From assembly GCA_022600655.1 (NCBI GenBank), contig JAHZJZ010000340.1, positions 1-9,923 on the forward strand: DNA of 9,923 bases, given 5' to 3'. The notes beneath the pieces are model-generated. The model was not told where the DNA came from. It saw nothing but the letters and a program-made list of their open reading frames with translations, and searched no databases. Position 1 is the stretch's first letter; every line of letters begins with the position of its first letter. Below, piece by piece: positions 1 through 6,856 of the stretch. The position numbers and the translations under genes are program-made. The DNA comes from Campylobacterota bacterium. GTDB taxonomy: Bacteria > Campylobacterota > Campylobacteria > Campylobacterales > Sulfurovaceae.

Positions 1-1
1 A

Positions 2-547
2 GAACTAAATATAGTATCTAAGAATGAAACTGATACTATATTAGAAATAGAATCATTAGAATATTGTAATGTAGTAGATATAAACAAAACAGATGATATT
101 ATAGTCGAAGCTAAAGAATTACTCGACTCTCCTCCTGAAAACTTAGATGAAAAATATATACAAAATTCAAAAAATATACTTGAACGGTATCGATTACTTA
201 TGAAATATGTTTTTGGATGTCAAGAAATAAATGAAAAATTGATTTATTTTAGAGAAGAATATGGTACAGATAGTCCTTACACACGTATGTATATACAATT
301 TAATGATGAATGCAATAGTATATATAGTCATAGATTAAAGGTAACAAAAAATATTTGTTCTTCATTGAAAAAATTAATATCTTTAACAGAATTATATATT
401 GATGAGAGTAAAAAACAGAAAGAGGTTATTCATTTTTTAAAATCATTTCTTTCTATCCTAAATAAGATTTTGGATAAGAATCAAAATGCATCCATCAATA
501 TAGGTTCTGATAGTTCAGGTAAACCTATCGATAAAGGTTTATTATAA
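2..547 (+). CDS. Hypothetical protein, 5'-truncated by the window edge
   Basis: An open frame runs from base 2 to a TAA at 545-547 without a stop, giving 181 residues of the C-terminal part of a longer protein. The first ATG in frame (base 200) is internal: the frame is open upstream of it and no clear ribosome binding site precedes it, so it should not be taken as the start. The visible part is hydrophilic and rich in Lys, Glu, Asn and Ile, with no membrane segment and no catalytic motif I recognise. Its central part (about residues 55-160) looks largely alpha-helical, and the tail is short and Gly/Ser-rich (NIGSDSSGKPIDKG). It is clearly more AT-rich than the conserved genes further right, which fits an accessory or transferred gene. 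I cannot assign a function. Confidence 0.6.
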   Translation, partial: ELNIVSKNETDTILEIESLEYCNVVDINKTDDIIVEAKELLDSPPENLDEKYIQNSKNILERYRLLMKYVFGCQEINEKLIYFREEYGTDSPYTRMYIQFNDECNSIYSHRLKVTKNICSSLKKLISLTELYIDESKKQKEVIHFLKSFLSILNKILDKNQNASINIGSDSSGKPIDKGLL

Positions 548-561
548 TTAATAAAAGGAAA

Positions 562-614
562 CCAAAATGCCAAAATGCCAAAATGCCAAAATGCCAAAAT
601 GCCAACATGCCAAC
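562..614. repeat. Octanucleotide tandem repeat (CCAAAATG)n
   Basis: Five perfect copies of CCAAAATG occupy 562-601, followed by a one-base variant CCAACATG (602-609) and a partial copy CCAAC (610-614). A purine-rich SD-like motif, AAAAGGAA (553-560), lies just before the first copy, and the first ATG of the array (567-569) is at normal initiation distance. Because 8 is not a multiple of 3, successive ATGs fall in all three frames, and gain or loss of a unit would change the frame read from that ATG. In the present state the ATG gives only a 16-residue peptide ending at 615-617. Short arrays of this kind are prone to slipped-strand mispairing; any role in phase variation is inference. Confidence 0.85.
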
Positions 615-889
615 TAAAAATCTTCATCTCTTTAACATTCCTAGGTATGGATGAAGAGCGTGAAGAACTCATAAAAAAGTTTTCGTTAAACTAAAGAAAC
701 TCAATAACTATAAAACTGTCTATTTTCCAACTTCATTTGACAACACCCTGTTAGAAAGAGTATCAAGGTCAGAACATAACCGTTGGAATGCTTTTCACTA
801 TCAATGGTTGGCAATATAGCAGTAAACGCAGTGATGATGCAAAAGAGCATCACTTGACACTTGAAAATCTCAGCTTGGAGAGGCTTTCT
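607..889 (+). pseudogene. Frameshifted remnant of a RyR-domain protein
   Basis: No intact frame covers this stretch, but consecutive pieces in alternating frames read as one degraded protein. Frame 1 from 607 gives MPTKNLHLFNIPRYG and stops. A second frame from 647 gives MDEEREELIKKFSLN and stops at 692. Frame 1 is open again from 664 to a TAG at 817 and includes RSEHNRWNAFHY. The following part, INGWQYSSKRSDDAKEHH, lies in the other frame from 800. Joined, the last two pieces resemble the EHxRW...GWxY...K.H core of bacterial RyR-like domains (the ryanodine receptor repeat found at the ends of some bacterial TrkA-N/NAD-binding proteins). That family match is from memory of the motif, not from a search. 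At least two frameshifts are needed, so the gene is dead here. The rest, to 1012, holds nothing I can call with confidence. Confidence 0.5.
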
Positions 890-1012
890 ATTAATTGTTT
901 TAACAAATTGTTGTTAAGTACGACTCCTTTAGCCATTACACTTTAAACTCTTCTAAGTCCATTTCTATTTTTGCCATCTATTCTTCCTTCTCTGTTAATT
1001 GACATAGATTTT

Positions 1013-2062
1013 TTACAGTCCCATCTTTGACTCTTCTCTAGCCCTTCGTTTCTGTTTCATAAGCAATTTAGCGAGTTGACGCATATCATCAGTGGTGTCA
1101 CTCTCATCAACAATTTCAATTCCTAAAACCGTCTCAACACAATCTTCTAAGGTTACAATTCCTTCTGTTTGGTCGTAACCATCTGTAACTAAAAACATAT
1201 GCTCTTTTTTGGTAATAAACAAATCTAAAGCTTTTGCCACAGGGATGTTTTCGTTAATGGTAAAGATATCTTTTTTAATACTTCCCAACGTTACCGTATC
1301 ATCTTTTAGTGACTCTCTAAAGAGCTGTTTGGTAAGTACTAGCCCTGTGACATTATCGATGGCTTCACTGTAAACTGGAATTCTAGAGAAGTTAAATATA
1401 CCCTCTTGAGTCTCAATAACCTCTTTGATGGTCATACTTTCATCAATGGCAAACACAACTGAACGTGGTGTTAAGATATCAGAGACTTTAACTTCATCAA
1501 GTTTTAAAACACTCTCTATAAAATCAGACTCCTTCTCATCAATAACCCCTTCATCTTCACTAATAAGCATACTCTCTAAAAGCTCATCTTTAGTGGTTTT
1601 GTCTACTTTACCACTTGAAATCTTATTGGTTACAAAGAGTGTGGTTAAGATAATAGGGTAGGTTAACCAGATAAAAAATTGAATAATACCAGCAGCCATT
1701 GGTGCTAACTGTTTCCAGTAGATTGCCCCAATGGTTTTAGGAATAATTTCTGAGAAAAATAGAATAGCAAATGTTAAAACAATAGAGACAATTACCACAG
1801 CGTCATCTCCATAGATATGAGAAGCTTGAGCCCCTACAGCAGCGGCTCCTAGTGTATTGGCAATAGTATTAAGAATAAGAATAGATGCAATGGACTTGTT
1901 GATATTCTCTTTGTGAGAACGTAGTAGCTTACCAGTACGTGGTTTCTCTTTTTCCATTAAAGAGACGTAAGACATTTGTATAGATAGTAGAACAGATTCA
2001 AGAATTGAACATAAAAACGAAATACCAACAGATAATACAAAAAACAGTATTAAATAACTCAT
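1013..2062 (-). CDS. CNNM (DUF21)/CBS-pair membrane protein, CorC/HlyC-like
   Basis: This 349-residue protein has the architecture of the CNNM/CorC family, which is linked to Mg2+ (and in some members Co2+) transport across the inner membrane. Residues 1-150 form the DUF21 membrane domain with about four hydrophobic segments (roughly 1-28, 56-80, 88-112 and 118-147). Family hallmarks include CSILESVLLS near the start, LNTIANTLGAA at 64-75 and SEIIPKT at 104-110. EGVIDEKE at 171-178 leads into a CBS pair (about 193-320) with RIPVY and VTLEDCVETVLG. A short basic tail follows, and the usual C-terminal CorC_HlyC domain is absent. It is the last gene of the minus-strand run, 17 bp after mgtE, so it is probably co-transcribed with it. 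Whether it imports or exports Mg2+ cannot be told from sequence. The family is secure; the substrate is inferred. Confidence 0.87.
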   Translation of the reverse strand: MSYLILFFVLSVGISFLCSILESVLLSIQMSYVSLMEKEKPRTGKLLRSHKENINKSIASILILNTIANTLGAAAVGAQASHIYGDDAVVIVSIVLTFAILFFSEIIPKTIGAIYWKQLAPMAAGIIQFFIWLTYPIILTTLFVTNKISSGKVDKTTKDELLESMLISEDEGVIDEKESDFIESVLKLDEVKVSDILTPRSVVFAIDESMTIKEVIETQEGIFNFSRIPVYSEAIDNVTGLVLTKQLFRESLKDDTVTLGSIKKDIFTINENIPVAKALDLFITKKEHMFLVTDGYDQTEGIVTLEDCVETVLGIEIVDESDTTDDMRQLAKLLMKQKRRAREESKMGL

Positions 2063-2079
2063 ATAATTTTAATAAACCT

Positions 2080-3408
2080 TTATAATAAAATAGCGGTCGC
2101 GAGACCTAAAAAACTAAAAAAACCTACAACATCAGTCACTGTTGTAAGAATAACTGTACTACCAATAGCTGGATCAACATCCATTCTTTTTAAAAAAAGA
2201 GGTATGGTAGCACCAAACAGACCAGCCATAAGAAGATTGATAATCATGGAGAGTGCGATAACAACGCCTAACATCCCCTTATCGAACCAAATTGAAGCGA
2301 TAACTCCCATGATTATAGCAAAGATAAGACCATTTAGTAATGAAATACTTACCTCTTTCTTAATAATTCTTGTAGCGTCACTTTGTGATATATCTCCTAA
2401 GGCCAATTGTCTCACAACGACTGTTAAGGTTTGTGTTCCAGCATTACCACCCATAGAAGCAACTATAGGCATTAGAACAGCCAGTGCAACCATACTCTCT
2501 AGCGTGTCAGCAAAAAGTCCTATAATCAGTGAAGCTAAAATAGCTGTTAAAAGGTTTAGGCTTAACCAAGTGGCTCTTTTTTGGGTTGACTTCAGAATCT
2601 CTTCATCCTCTTCCGTATCATCATTAACCCCAGCTAGGTTATACATCTGCTCTGTGGCATGTTCATTAATAATATCATAGATATCATCAGAGGTAATTCG
2701 ACCTAAAAGTACCCCTTGTAGATTGATAATAGGCATTACAGAGAGATCATACTTTTCAAAAGAGCGTACAACCTCTTTAATATCCTCTTGGTCATAGGCT
2801 TTTCTTGGTTCATACTGCTCTCTGTTCTCTTGGATATTCTCTTTAAGTGTCTGTTTAAAATCAAAAGTTAAAATATCATCAAGTCCAATACTATAGAGTA
2901 GGGTAGACTCTTGGGTGGTAATGAAGAGATTATGAACATTCTCTAGCTCATTTGATTTTTTGAGTCTTGAGAAACGTTTAACAACATCTTGTACAATCTC
3001 ATTTTCAGTGGCTGTGAAAACCTCTGTCTGCATGTATGCACCAGCTTCATCTTCATCATAGCTCTGTAGAAGTGTAATCTCTGCTTGGTCTGTCTTATCT
3101 AGTTTTTCAAAAACTTCAGAAGCGATATTTTTATCAACTTCATGAAGCTCTTCCATAAACTCAACTTGGTCATCACTCTCAAGCTCTTTAACGGCGTGGG
3201 CTAACTCATGAACCTCTAAAGAGTCTACAAGGTCATCAAAAAAACGATCGGGTAGTTCAAGTGCTACATCACCAATAAGGTCTTTAGGAATAAGTTTAAT
3301 GGCTTCACTAAATGTCGCTTCGTCATACTCTCTAAGTATTTTAGCAAGGTCAGAGGGGTGAAGTTCAGTCTCGTTGTGGGATTGTAAGTAGTATTTTAAT
3401 TCATGCAT
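2080..3408 (-). CDS. mgtE: Magnesium channel/transporter MgtE
   Basis: MgtE is a homodimeric Mg2+-selective channel of the inner membrane gated by cytoplasmic Mg2+. The 442 residues match the full family length and domain order: an MgtE N domain (about 15-120), a CBS pair (about 125-250), a linking helix, and five membrane segments (about 283-442). The signature MGGNAGTQ at 319-326 followed by RQLALGD is diagnostic, and Asp426 in TTVTDVVGF is at the position of the pore aspartate of known MgtE channels. An in-frame TAA lies three codons upstream of the ATG, so the start cannot be extended further; the ribosome binding site is poor (AAGGGA is about 17 nt away). It lies 23 bp after queA and 17 bp before a second CBS-containing, Mg-linked membrane protein. 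No M-box leader is visible, and the gap from queA is too short to hold one. Confidence 0.95.
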   Translation of the reverse strand: MHELKYYLQSHNETELHPSDLAKILREYDEATFSEAIKLIPKDLIGDVALELPDRFFDDLVDSLEVHELAHAVKELESDDQVEFMEELHEVDKNIASEVFEKLDKTDQAEITLLQSYDEDEAGAYMQTEVFTATENEIVQDVVKRFSRLKKSNELENVHNLFITTQESTLLYSIGLDDILTFDFKQTLKENIQENREQYEPRKAYDQEDIKEVVRSFEKYDLSVMPIINLQGVLLGRITSDDIYDIINEHATEQMYNLAGVNDDTEEDEEILKSTQKRATWLSLNLLTAILASLIIGLFADTLESMVALAVLMPIVASMGGNAGTQTLTVVVRQLALGDISQSDATRIIKKEVSISLLNGLIFAIIMGVIASIWFDKGMLGVVIALSMIINLLMAGLFGATIPLFLKRMDVDPAIGSTVILTTVTDVVGFFSFLGLATAILL

Positions 3409-3431
3409 AACGTAGGTTTAAATCCCTTCAG

Positions 3432-4457
3432 TTAAATAATTAACATCGCATCACCATAAGAGAAAAATCGATACTCTTTGGCAATCGCCTCATGGTAAAG
3501 TTCTAATGTCTTCTCTCTTCCAACAAATGCTGAAACCAGCATAATCAGTGTGCTTTTAGGCAGATGAAAATTGGTTAGTAGATGCGTAACTCTTTGAGGT
3601 TTGTTATGAGGGTTTAAAAAGAGGTCACACTCACCATCTACTTTTTCTGTTCTTGCAAAGTACTCTACGGTTCGTGTCACTGTTGTACCGATTGCAAGGA
3701 TGGGTTTTTCACTCTTTAAAACATCTGCACTTGATTCTGAGATATAAAAGTACTCAGAGTGCATAGGGTGCTCTAAAATATTCTCAACCTCAACAGGTTT
3801 AAATGTCCCCGCACCCACATGAAGGGTGATTTTATGGGTTTGATGTCTCTGCTCCAACGCTTCAAAAAGTTCAGGAGTAAAATGAAGTGATGCCGTAGGG
3901 GCTGCGACAGCACCAGCATTTTTAGCAAAGAGTGTTTGATAGTCTTTTTCATCCTCTTTGTTGTCTTCTCGTTGCATATAGGGAGGCAGAGGAATATGTC
4001 CAATCTCATCAAGACTAATCACTAACTCTTCAAAACGTATCTCTTGACCATGATGTGTAAAAGTGACCACTCTTGAACCATCATTGTTAAGTGTTACTAC
4101 GGTTGCAACTAAGTTGTCGTCAAAAAAGAGTTCTGTACCAATTTTAACTTTACCACGTATCATTACTAAGTACTCTGTGGCATTAAGAGGTTTGTTAAAG
4201 AGCAGTTCAACTTTACCACCACTGGCTTTTGAACCAAAAACACGAGCTTTAATTACTTTGGTATCATTAAGAAAAACATCACACGCTTTGGGTAGATACT
4301 CTAAAAGATGTTTAAAAGTAGTGTGTGTAATGGTATCAGTCTGTCGGTTATAGACCAAAAGCTTAGCATGGTCTCTTGGTTGTACGGGAGTCTTAGCTAT
4401 GAGATGAGCTGGAAGCTCATAGTCATAGCTACTGGTGAGTAGTTCTTCTGGATTCAT
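3432..4457 (-). CDS. queA: tRNA preQ1(34) S-adenosylmethionine ribosyltransferase-isomerase QueA
   Basis: QueA transfers and isomerises the ribosyl part of S-adenosylmethionine onto preQ1 at the wobble position of GUN-anticodon tRNAs, making epoxyqueuosine. The 341 residues match the usual length (about 340-355). Family motifs run along the protein: FLNDTKVIKARVFG (62-75), GHIPLPPY (153-160), GAVAAPTASLHFT (182-194), HVGAGTF (213-219), NFHLPKSTL (296-304) and the terminal YGDAMLI (334-340). The start ATG lies three bases after the tatC stop, and a more upstream start would run into tatC, so translational coupling in the hemW-tatB-tatC-queA-mgtE run is likely. The protein looks complete and ordinary. 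No other queuosine genes are in the window, so the operon gives no pathway context. Confidence 0.97.
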   Translation of the reverse strand: MNPEELLTSSYDYELPAHLIAKTPVQPRDHAKLLVYNRQTDTITHTTFKHLLEYLPKACDVFLNDTKVIKARVFGSKASGGKVELLFNKPLNATEYLVMIRGKVKIGTELFFDDNLVATVVTLNNDGSRVVTFTHHGQEIRFEELVISLDEIGHIPLPPYMQREDNKEDEKDYQTLFAKNAGAVAAPTASLHFTPELFEALEQRHQTHKITLHVGAGTFKPVEVENILEHPMHSEYFYISESSADVLKSEKPILAIGTTVTRTVEYFARTEKVDGECDLFLNPHNKPQRVTHLLTNFHLPKSTLIMLVSAFVGREKTLELYHEAIAKEYRFFSYGDAMLII

Positions 4458-4460
4458 TGC

Positions 4461-5231
4461 TTATTTTAGTTGTTTTTGTTCATTCACTTTTACAGTGTCT
4501 TCTTGATTCTCATCTTCATCATCGTCATCACCTTTGTATGGGTTTACCATTCGGACAATAAGTATAGAGAGACCATAAAGTAAAATCAGTGGACCAGCCA
4601 TTAAAAGTTGGGTAATAACATCTGGTGGAGTTAAAAGGGCTGCAAATACAAAGATAATAAGTACGGCATAACCAAAAAAGTCTTTTAAGTTTTTATCATC
4701 AACAAGACCCAAAACTCCTAAAAAGAATAGAATAACAGGCAGTTCAAAAGCAACACCAAAACCAAAAAGAATCTTAGTAAAGATACCAATATACTCATCA
4801 AGTGTTTGTAAAAAGTTAACTAGGTTCCCAGCAAACATCCATAAAAACTCAAACCCTAAAGGGATAACGATATAGTAGGCAAAAGCTGTTCCTAAAATAA
4901 ACATAAACGTTGAAATCCCTACAAAAGGGATAACATACTTTTTCTCATTTTCATAGAGACCAGGAGCGATAAACGCCCAAAGTTGTGAAAATACGACAGG
5001 AAGAGCAAAAAGAAAACCTGTAAAGATAGAGATTTTCAGTGCCGTAAAGAAGATACCAATACCACCAATAAATGGGTCACCTTGAACCACACCCATCAAA
5101 GGAGCTTTGGCAAAAGCGATAATCTGCTGGTTAAATCCAAAAGCGACAAAAGCAAACACAATAATGGTAAGAACTGAGATGGCTAATCTTTTTCTAAGTT
5201 CAACCAGATGGGGTTTTAAATCATCAAACAT
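4461..5231 (-). CDS. tatC: Sec-independent (twin-arginine) translocase subunit TatC
   Basis: TatC is the polytopic receptor that binds twin-arginine signal peptides together with TatB and then recruits TatA to export folded proteins. The 256 residues show six hydrophobic segments. The N-terminal HLVELRKRL (8-16) and the first periplasmic/cytoplasmic loop FIAPGLYENEKK (87-98) are the signal-peptide contact regions of the family, and FELPV (162-166) and LTPPD (200-204) are also conserved. The C-terminal tail after residue 233 is unusually acidic, with GDDDDEDENQED, and probably cytoplasmic. The ATG overlaps the last base of the tatB stop codon (TAATG), a classic coupling arrangement that fixes the start. 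Its partner TatA is not encoded in the window and must lie elsewhere. Confidence 0.97.
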   Translation of the reverse strand: MFDDLKPHLVELRKRLAISVLTIIVFAFVAFGFNQQIIAFAKAPLMGVVQGDPFIGGIGIFFTALKISIFTGFLFALPVVFSQLWAFIAPGLYENEKKYVIPFVGISTFMFILGTAFAYYIVIPLGFEFLWMFAGNLVNFLQTLDEYIGIFTKILFGFGVAFELPVILFFLGVLGLVDDKNLKDFFGYAVLIIFVFAALLTPPDVITQLLMAGPLILLYGLSILIVRMVNPYKGDDDDEDENQEDTVKVNEQKQLK

Positions 5232-5641
5232 TATGCATCACCTTTTTTAGTAGGCTCTTCAGCAGAGTTTTTCTTTTTGGTAATAACCGTAGCATCTTGC
5301 TTGGGTTCCACTTGAGTGGTAACACTCTCTTTTGTAGTAGTCTCTTTGTCGTTTATACCTTCAAATGTCTCATTTAAGTCATTTAATGGATTAAGGTTTT
5401 TAAATCCTTGAAGTTCATCAGTAGCTGATTCAAGTTTTGATTTATAACTTAGTGCTTCCTCTTTTAGTTCAGAAATTTTGACCTCACTGTCGATGGCACT
5501 TTTAGCTTCTGTGATAGCACTTTTAGCACCTTTTATAAATTTAGCAATTTGCACCATCGCATTAGGCAGTTTCTCTGGACCTAAAAAGAGTATGGCGACA
5601 ATGGCAATTAGGAGTATTTCAGTAAAACCCATTCCAAACAT
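5231..5641 (-). CDS. tatB: Sec-independent translocase subunit TatB
   Basis: A 136-residue TatA/B-family protein with one N-terminal membrane helix (about 4-20), the Gly-Pro hinge (FLGPEKLP, 19-26) and an amphipathic helix (about 25-50), followed by a charged, Lys/Thr/Glu-rich tail. Glu8 in the membrane segment and PEKLP after the hinge favour TatB over TatA, as do the length and the one-base overlap with tatC. It forms the signal-peptide receptor with TatC. The start is supported by AAGGGA seven bases upstream of the ATG. The 51-bp gap from hemW contains a small hairpin and a TACAAT box, so a secondary promoter for tatBC is possible. TatA function cannot be fully excluded from sequence alone. 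Confidence 0.92.
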   Translation of the reverse strand: MFGMGFTEILLIAIVAILFLGPEKLPNAMVQIAKFIKGAKSAITEAKSAIDSEVKISELKEEALSYKSKLESATDELQGFKNLNPLNDLNETFEGINDKETTTKESVTTQVEPKQDATVITKKKNSAEEPTKKGDA

Positions 5642-5678
5642 ATGTTTCCCTTGTTTTTCAATTATTGTAATTTTATCT

Positions 5679-5699
5679 AAAAAGGTTAAGAGTTAACCT
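5679..5699 (-). terminator. Weak terminator-like hairpin overlapping the hemW stop codon
   Basis: Read on the minus strand, AGGTTAA and TTAACCT form a perfect 7-bp inverted repeat around a 3-base loop (5683-5699), followed directly by a short T-run. The hemW TAA (5693-5695) is inside the stem. Only two of the seven pairs are G:C, so termination would be weak. It may act as a partial terminator or processing site between hemW and tatB. Confidence 0.3.
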
Positions 5700-6748
5700 A
5701 ATATATAGAGTGCTATCTCATCACTAATAAAAAAGTTTCTGTTTTTGTACAAATTATTCTCTTTTATTAGCTTTTCTTCTTTAACTAGAAAATCACATCT
5801 TTGTTGTATTTCAGGTGTTAAAAACTTTCTATCAATACCAATGCTACTACGTAAACCAAGAAAAATTCTTTCAGTTAAAAGCTCTTCCTGCGTTATAAGT
5901 TCTTCTCTTATCTCTAGAGGATCATTGATATAGTTATCTATACTAGTAGTAGGGTAGTATCGTCTATCTTTTTTAAATCCTACGGCTCCTGCTCCAACGC
6001 CTATATAATCTTTGAGTTGCCAGTAACCTTGGTTATGACTGCTCTCATAGGTTCCAAAGTTTGAAATTTCATACTGTTTAAAACCATGTTTTGTAATCTC
6101 ATCTGCCACAAAAAAAGCTAAGTTTTCATCTTCTTGTTTAACCTCTGGGGTATTGTAAAATTTGGTTTGTGATTCTATGGTTAGTTCATAGGCTGAAATG
6201 TGATTAATAGGTAGTTGAAATGCCTGTTTTATATCTTTTCCCAATAGCTCTTGGGTATCACCTTGATAGTTATAGATTAAGTCTAAAGAGATATGCTCAA
6301 ACCCAATCTCTTTGGCACGGTTTATCGCCTCTATGGCATCTGATGGTGAGTGGGCTCTGTTTAACGCTTTAAGTTTCTCTTTTTGAAAACTTTGTACGCC
6401 AAAAGAGACACGATTTACTCCTAAATTAAACATACCTTTTAGCCAAGAATTAGTTGCAGAGTTTGGGTTGGCTTCAGTTGTGACCTCTGCACCATCTTTA
6501 AGTAGAGGAGTTATCATACTGAATATAGGTTCATATAGTATAGGAGCGACGGTAGAGGGGGTTCCTCCTCCAATAAATAGAGACTCAATTTCTCCTCTAT
6601 TAACACCAAAATTATGGAGTTCAAACTTAAGTTGTTGGGCTAATGCTAACATATAATTTTGACGAAGGTCAAACTTATCAACATAGCTGTTAAAACTACA
6701 ATAGTGACACTTAGAATCACAGAAAGGTATATGGATATATAATAGCAT
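5693..6748 (-). CDS. hemW: HemW-like radical SAM haem chaperone (formerly 'coproporphyrinogen III oxidase-like')
   Basis: This is a radical-SAM protein of the HemN/HemW family. The cluster motif is CDSKCHYCSF (CxxxCxxC with Phe where true HemN has a fourth Cys), which points to HemW, a haem-binding protein thought to insert haem into membrane respiratory enzymes. GGGTPS (glycine-rich SAM-binding strand), EANPNS and GVNRVSFGVQSF follow in the expected order, with a HemN C-terminal region after about residue 280. I chose the ATG at 6748 because GGTGA lies at good spacing before it and HemW proteins usually begin just ahead of LYIHIPFC. An in-frame ATG at 6772 would add eight residues but has no ribosome binding site and lies almost at the predicted transcript start. 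It appears to be the first gene of the minus-strand run. HemN is the less likely alternative. Confidence 0.9.
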   Translation of the reverse strand: MLLYIHIPFCDSKCHYCSFNSYVDKFDLRQNYMLALAQQLKFELHNFGVNRGEIESLFIGGGTPSTVAPILYEPIFSMITPLLKDGAEVTTEANPNSATNSWLKGMFNLGVNRVSFGVQSFQKEKLKALNRAHSPSDAIEAINRAKEIGFEHISLDLIYNYQGDTQELLGKDIKQAFQLPINHISAYELTIESQTKFYNTPEVKQEDENLAFFVADEITKHGFKQYEISNFGTYESSHNQGYWQLKDYIGVGAGAVGFKKDRRYYPTTSIDNYINDPLEIREELITQEELLTERIFLGLRSSIGIDRKFLTPEIQQRCDFLVKEEKLIKENNLYKNRNFFISDEIALYILG

Positions 6749-6775
6749 TTTTTCACCAATTTTTAATGACATTTT

Positions 6776-6790
6776 AGCTAAAATTCTATG
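6776..6790 (-). promoter_or_regulatory. Candidate promoter -10 box for the hemW run
   Basis: On the minus strand a TAGAAT hexamer (6788-6783) lies upstream of hemW and would start transcription near 6776. That gives a leader of about 28 nt to the preferred ATG at 6748. No convincing -35 box is seen, which is common for Campylobacterota sigma-70 promoters. Assigned from position and hexamer alone. Confidence 0.3.
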
Positions 6791-6832
6791 GAATAAATCT
6801 AAGATAACTGTTTTCAGGAAGTCTTAAAATTT

Positions 6833-6838
6833 TATAAT
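6833..6838 (+). promoter_or_regulatory. Candidate promoter -10 box (TATAAT) for rppH-lysC-hobA-holB
   Basis: A consensus TATAAT lies 18 bases before the rppH ATG, in the only sizeable gap at the head of the plus-strand run. Transcription would begin near 6845, giving a leader of only about 11 nt. There is no clear -35 element, as is usual in this phylum. It is back to back with the hemW promoter candidate. Confidence 0.5.
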
Positions 6839-6856
6839 GAAAGTAGAGTAATAGTA

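Noticed and set aside
562..614. CRISPR array
   Set aside because: The repeats are 8 bp and contiguous with no spacers, and there are no cas genes.
481..672. Minus-strand ORF with repeating HFGILAFW
   Set aside because: It is the reverse-strand translation of the CCAAAATG array plus flanking sequence, with no ribosome binding site and no independent support.
2204..2680. 158-codon plus-strand ORF
   Set aside because: It lies entirely opposite mgtE, whose full-length domains are clear; this is a shadow frame.
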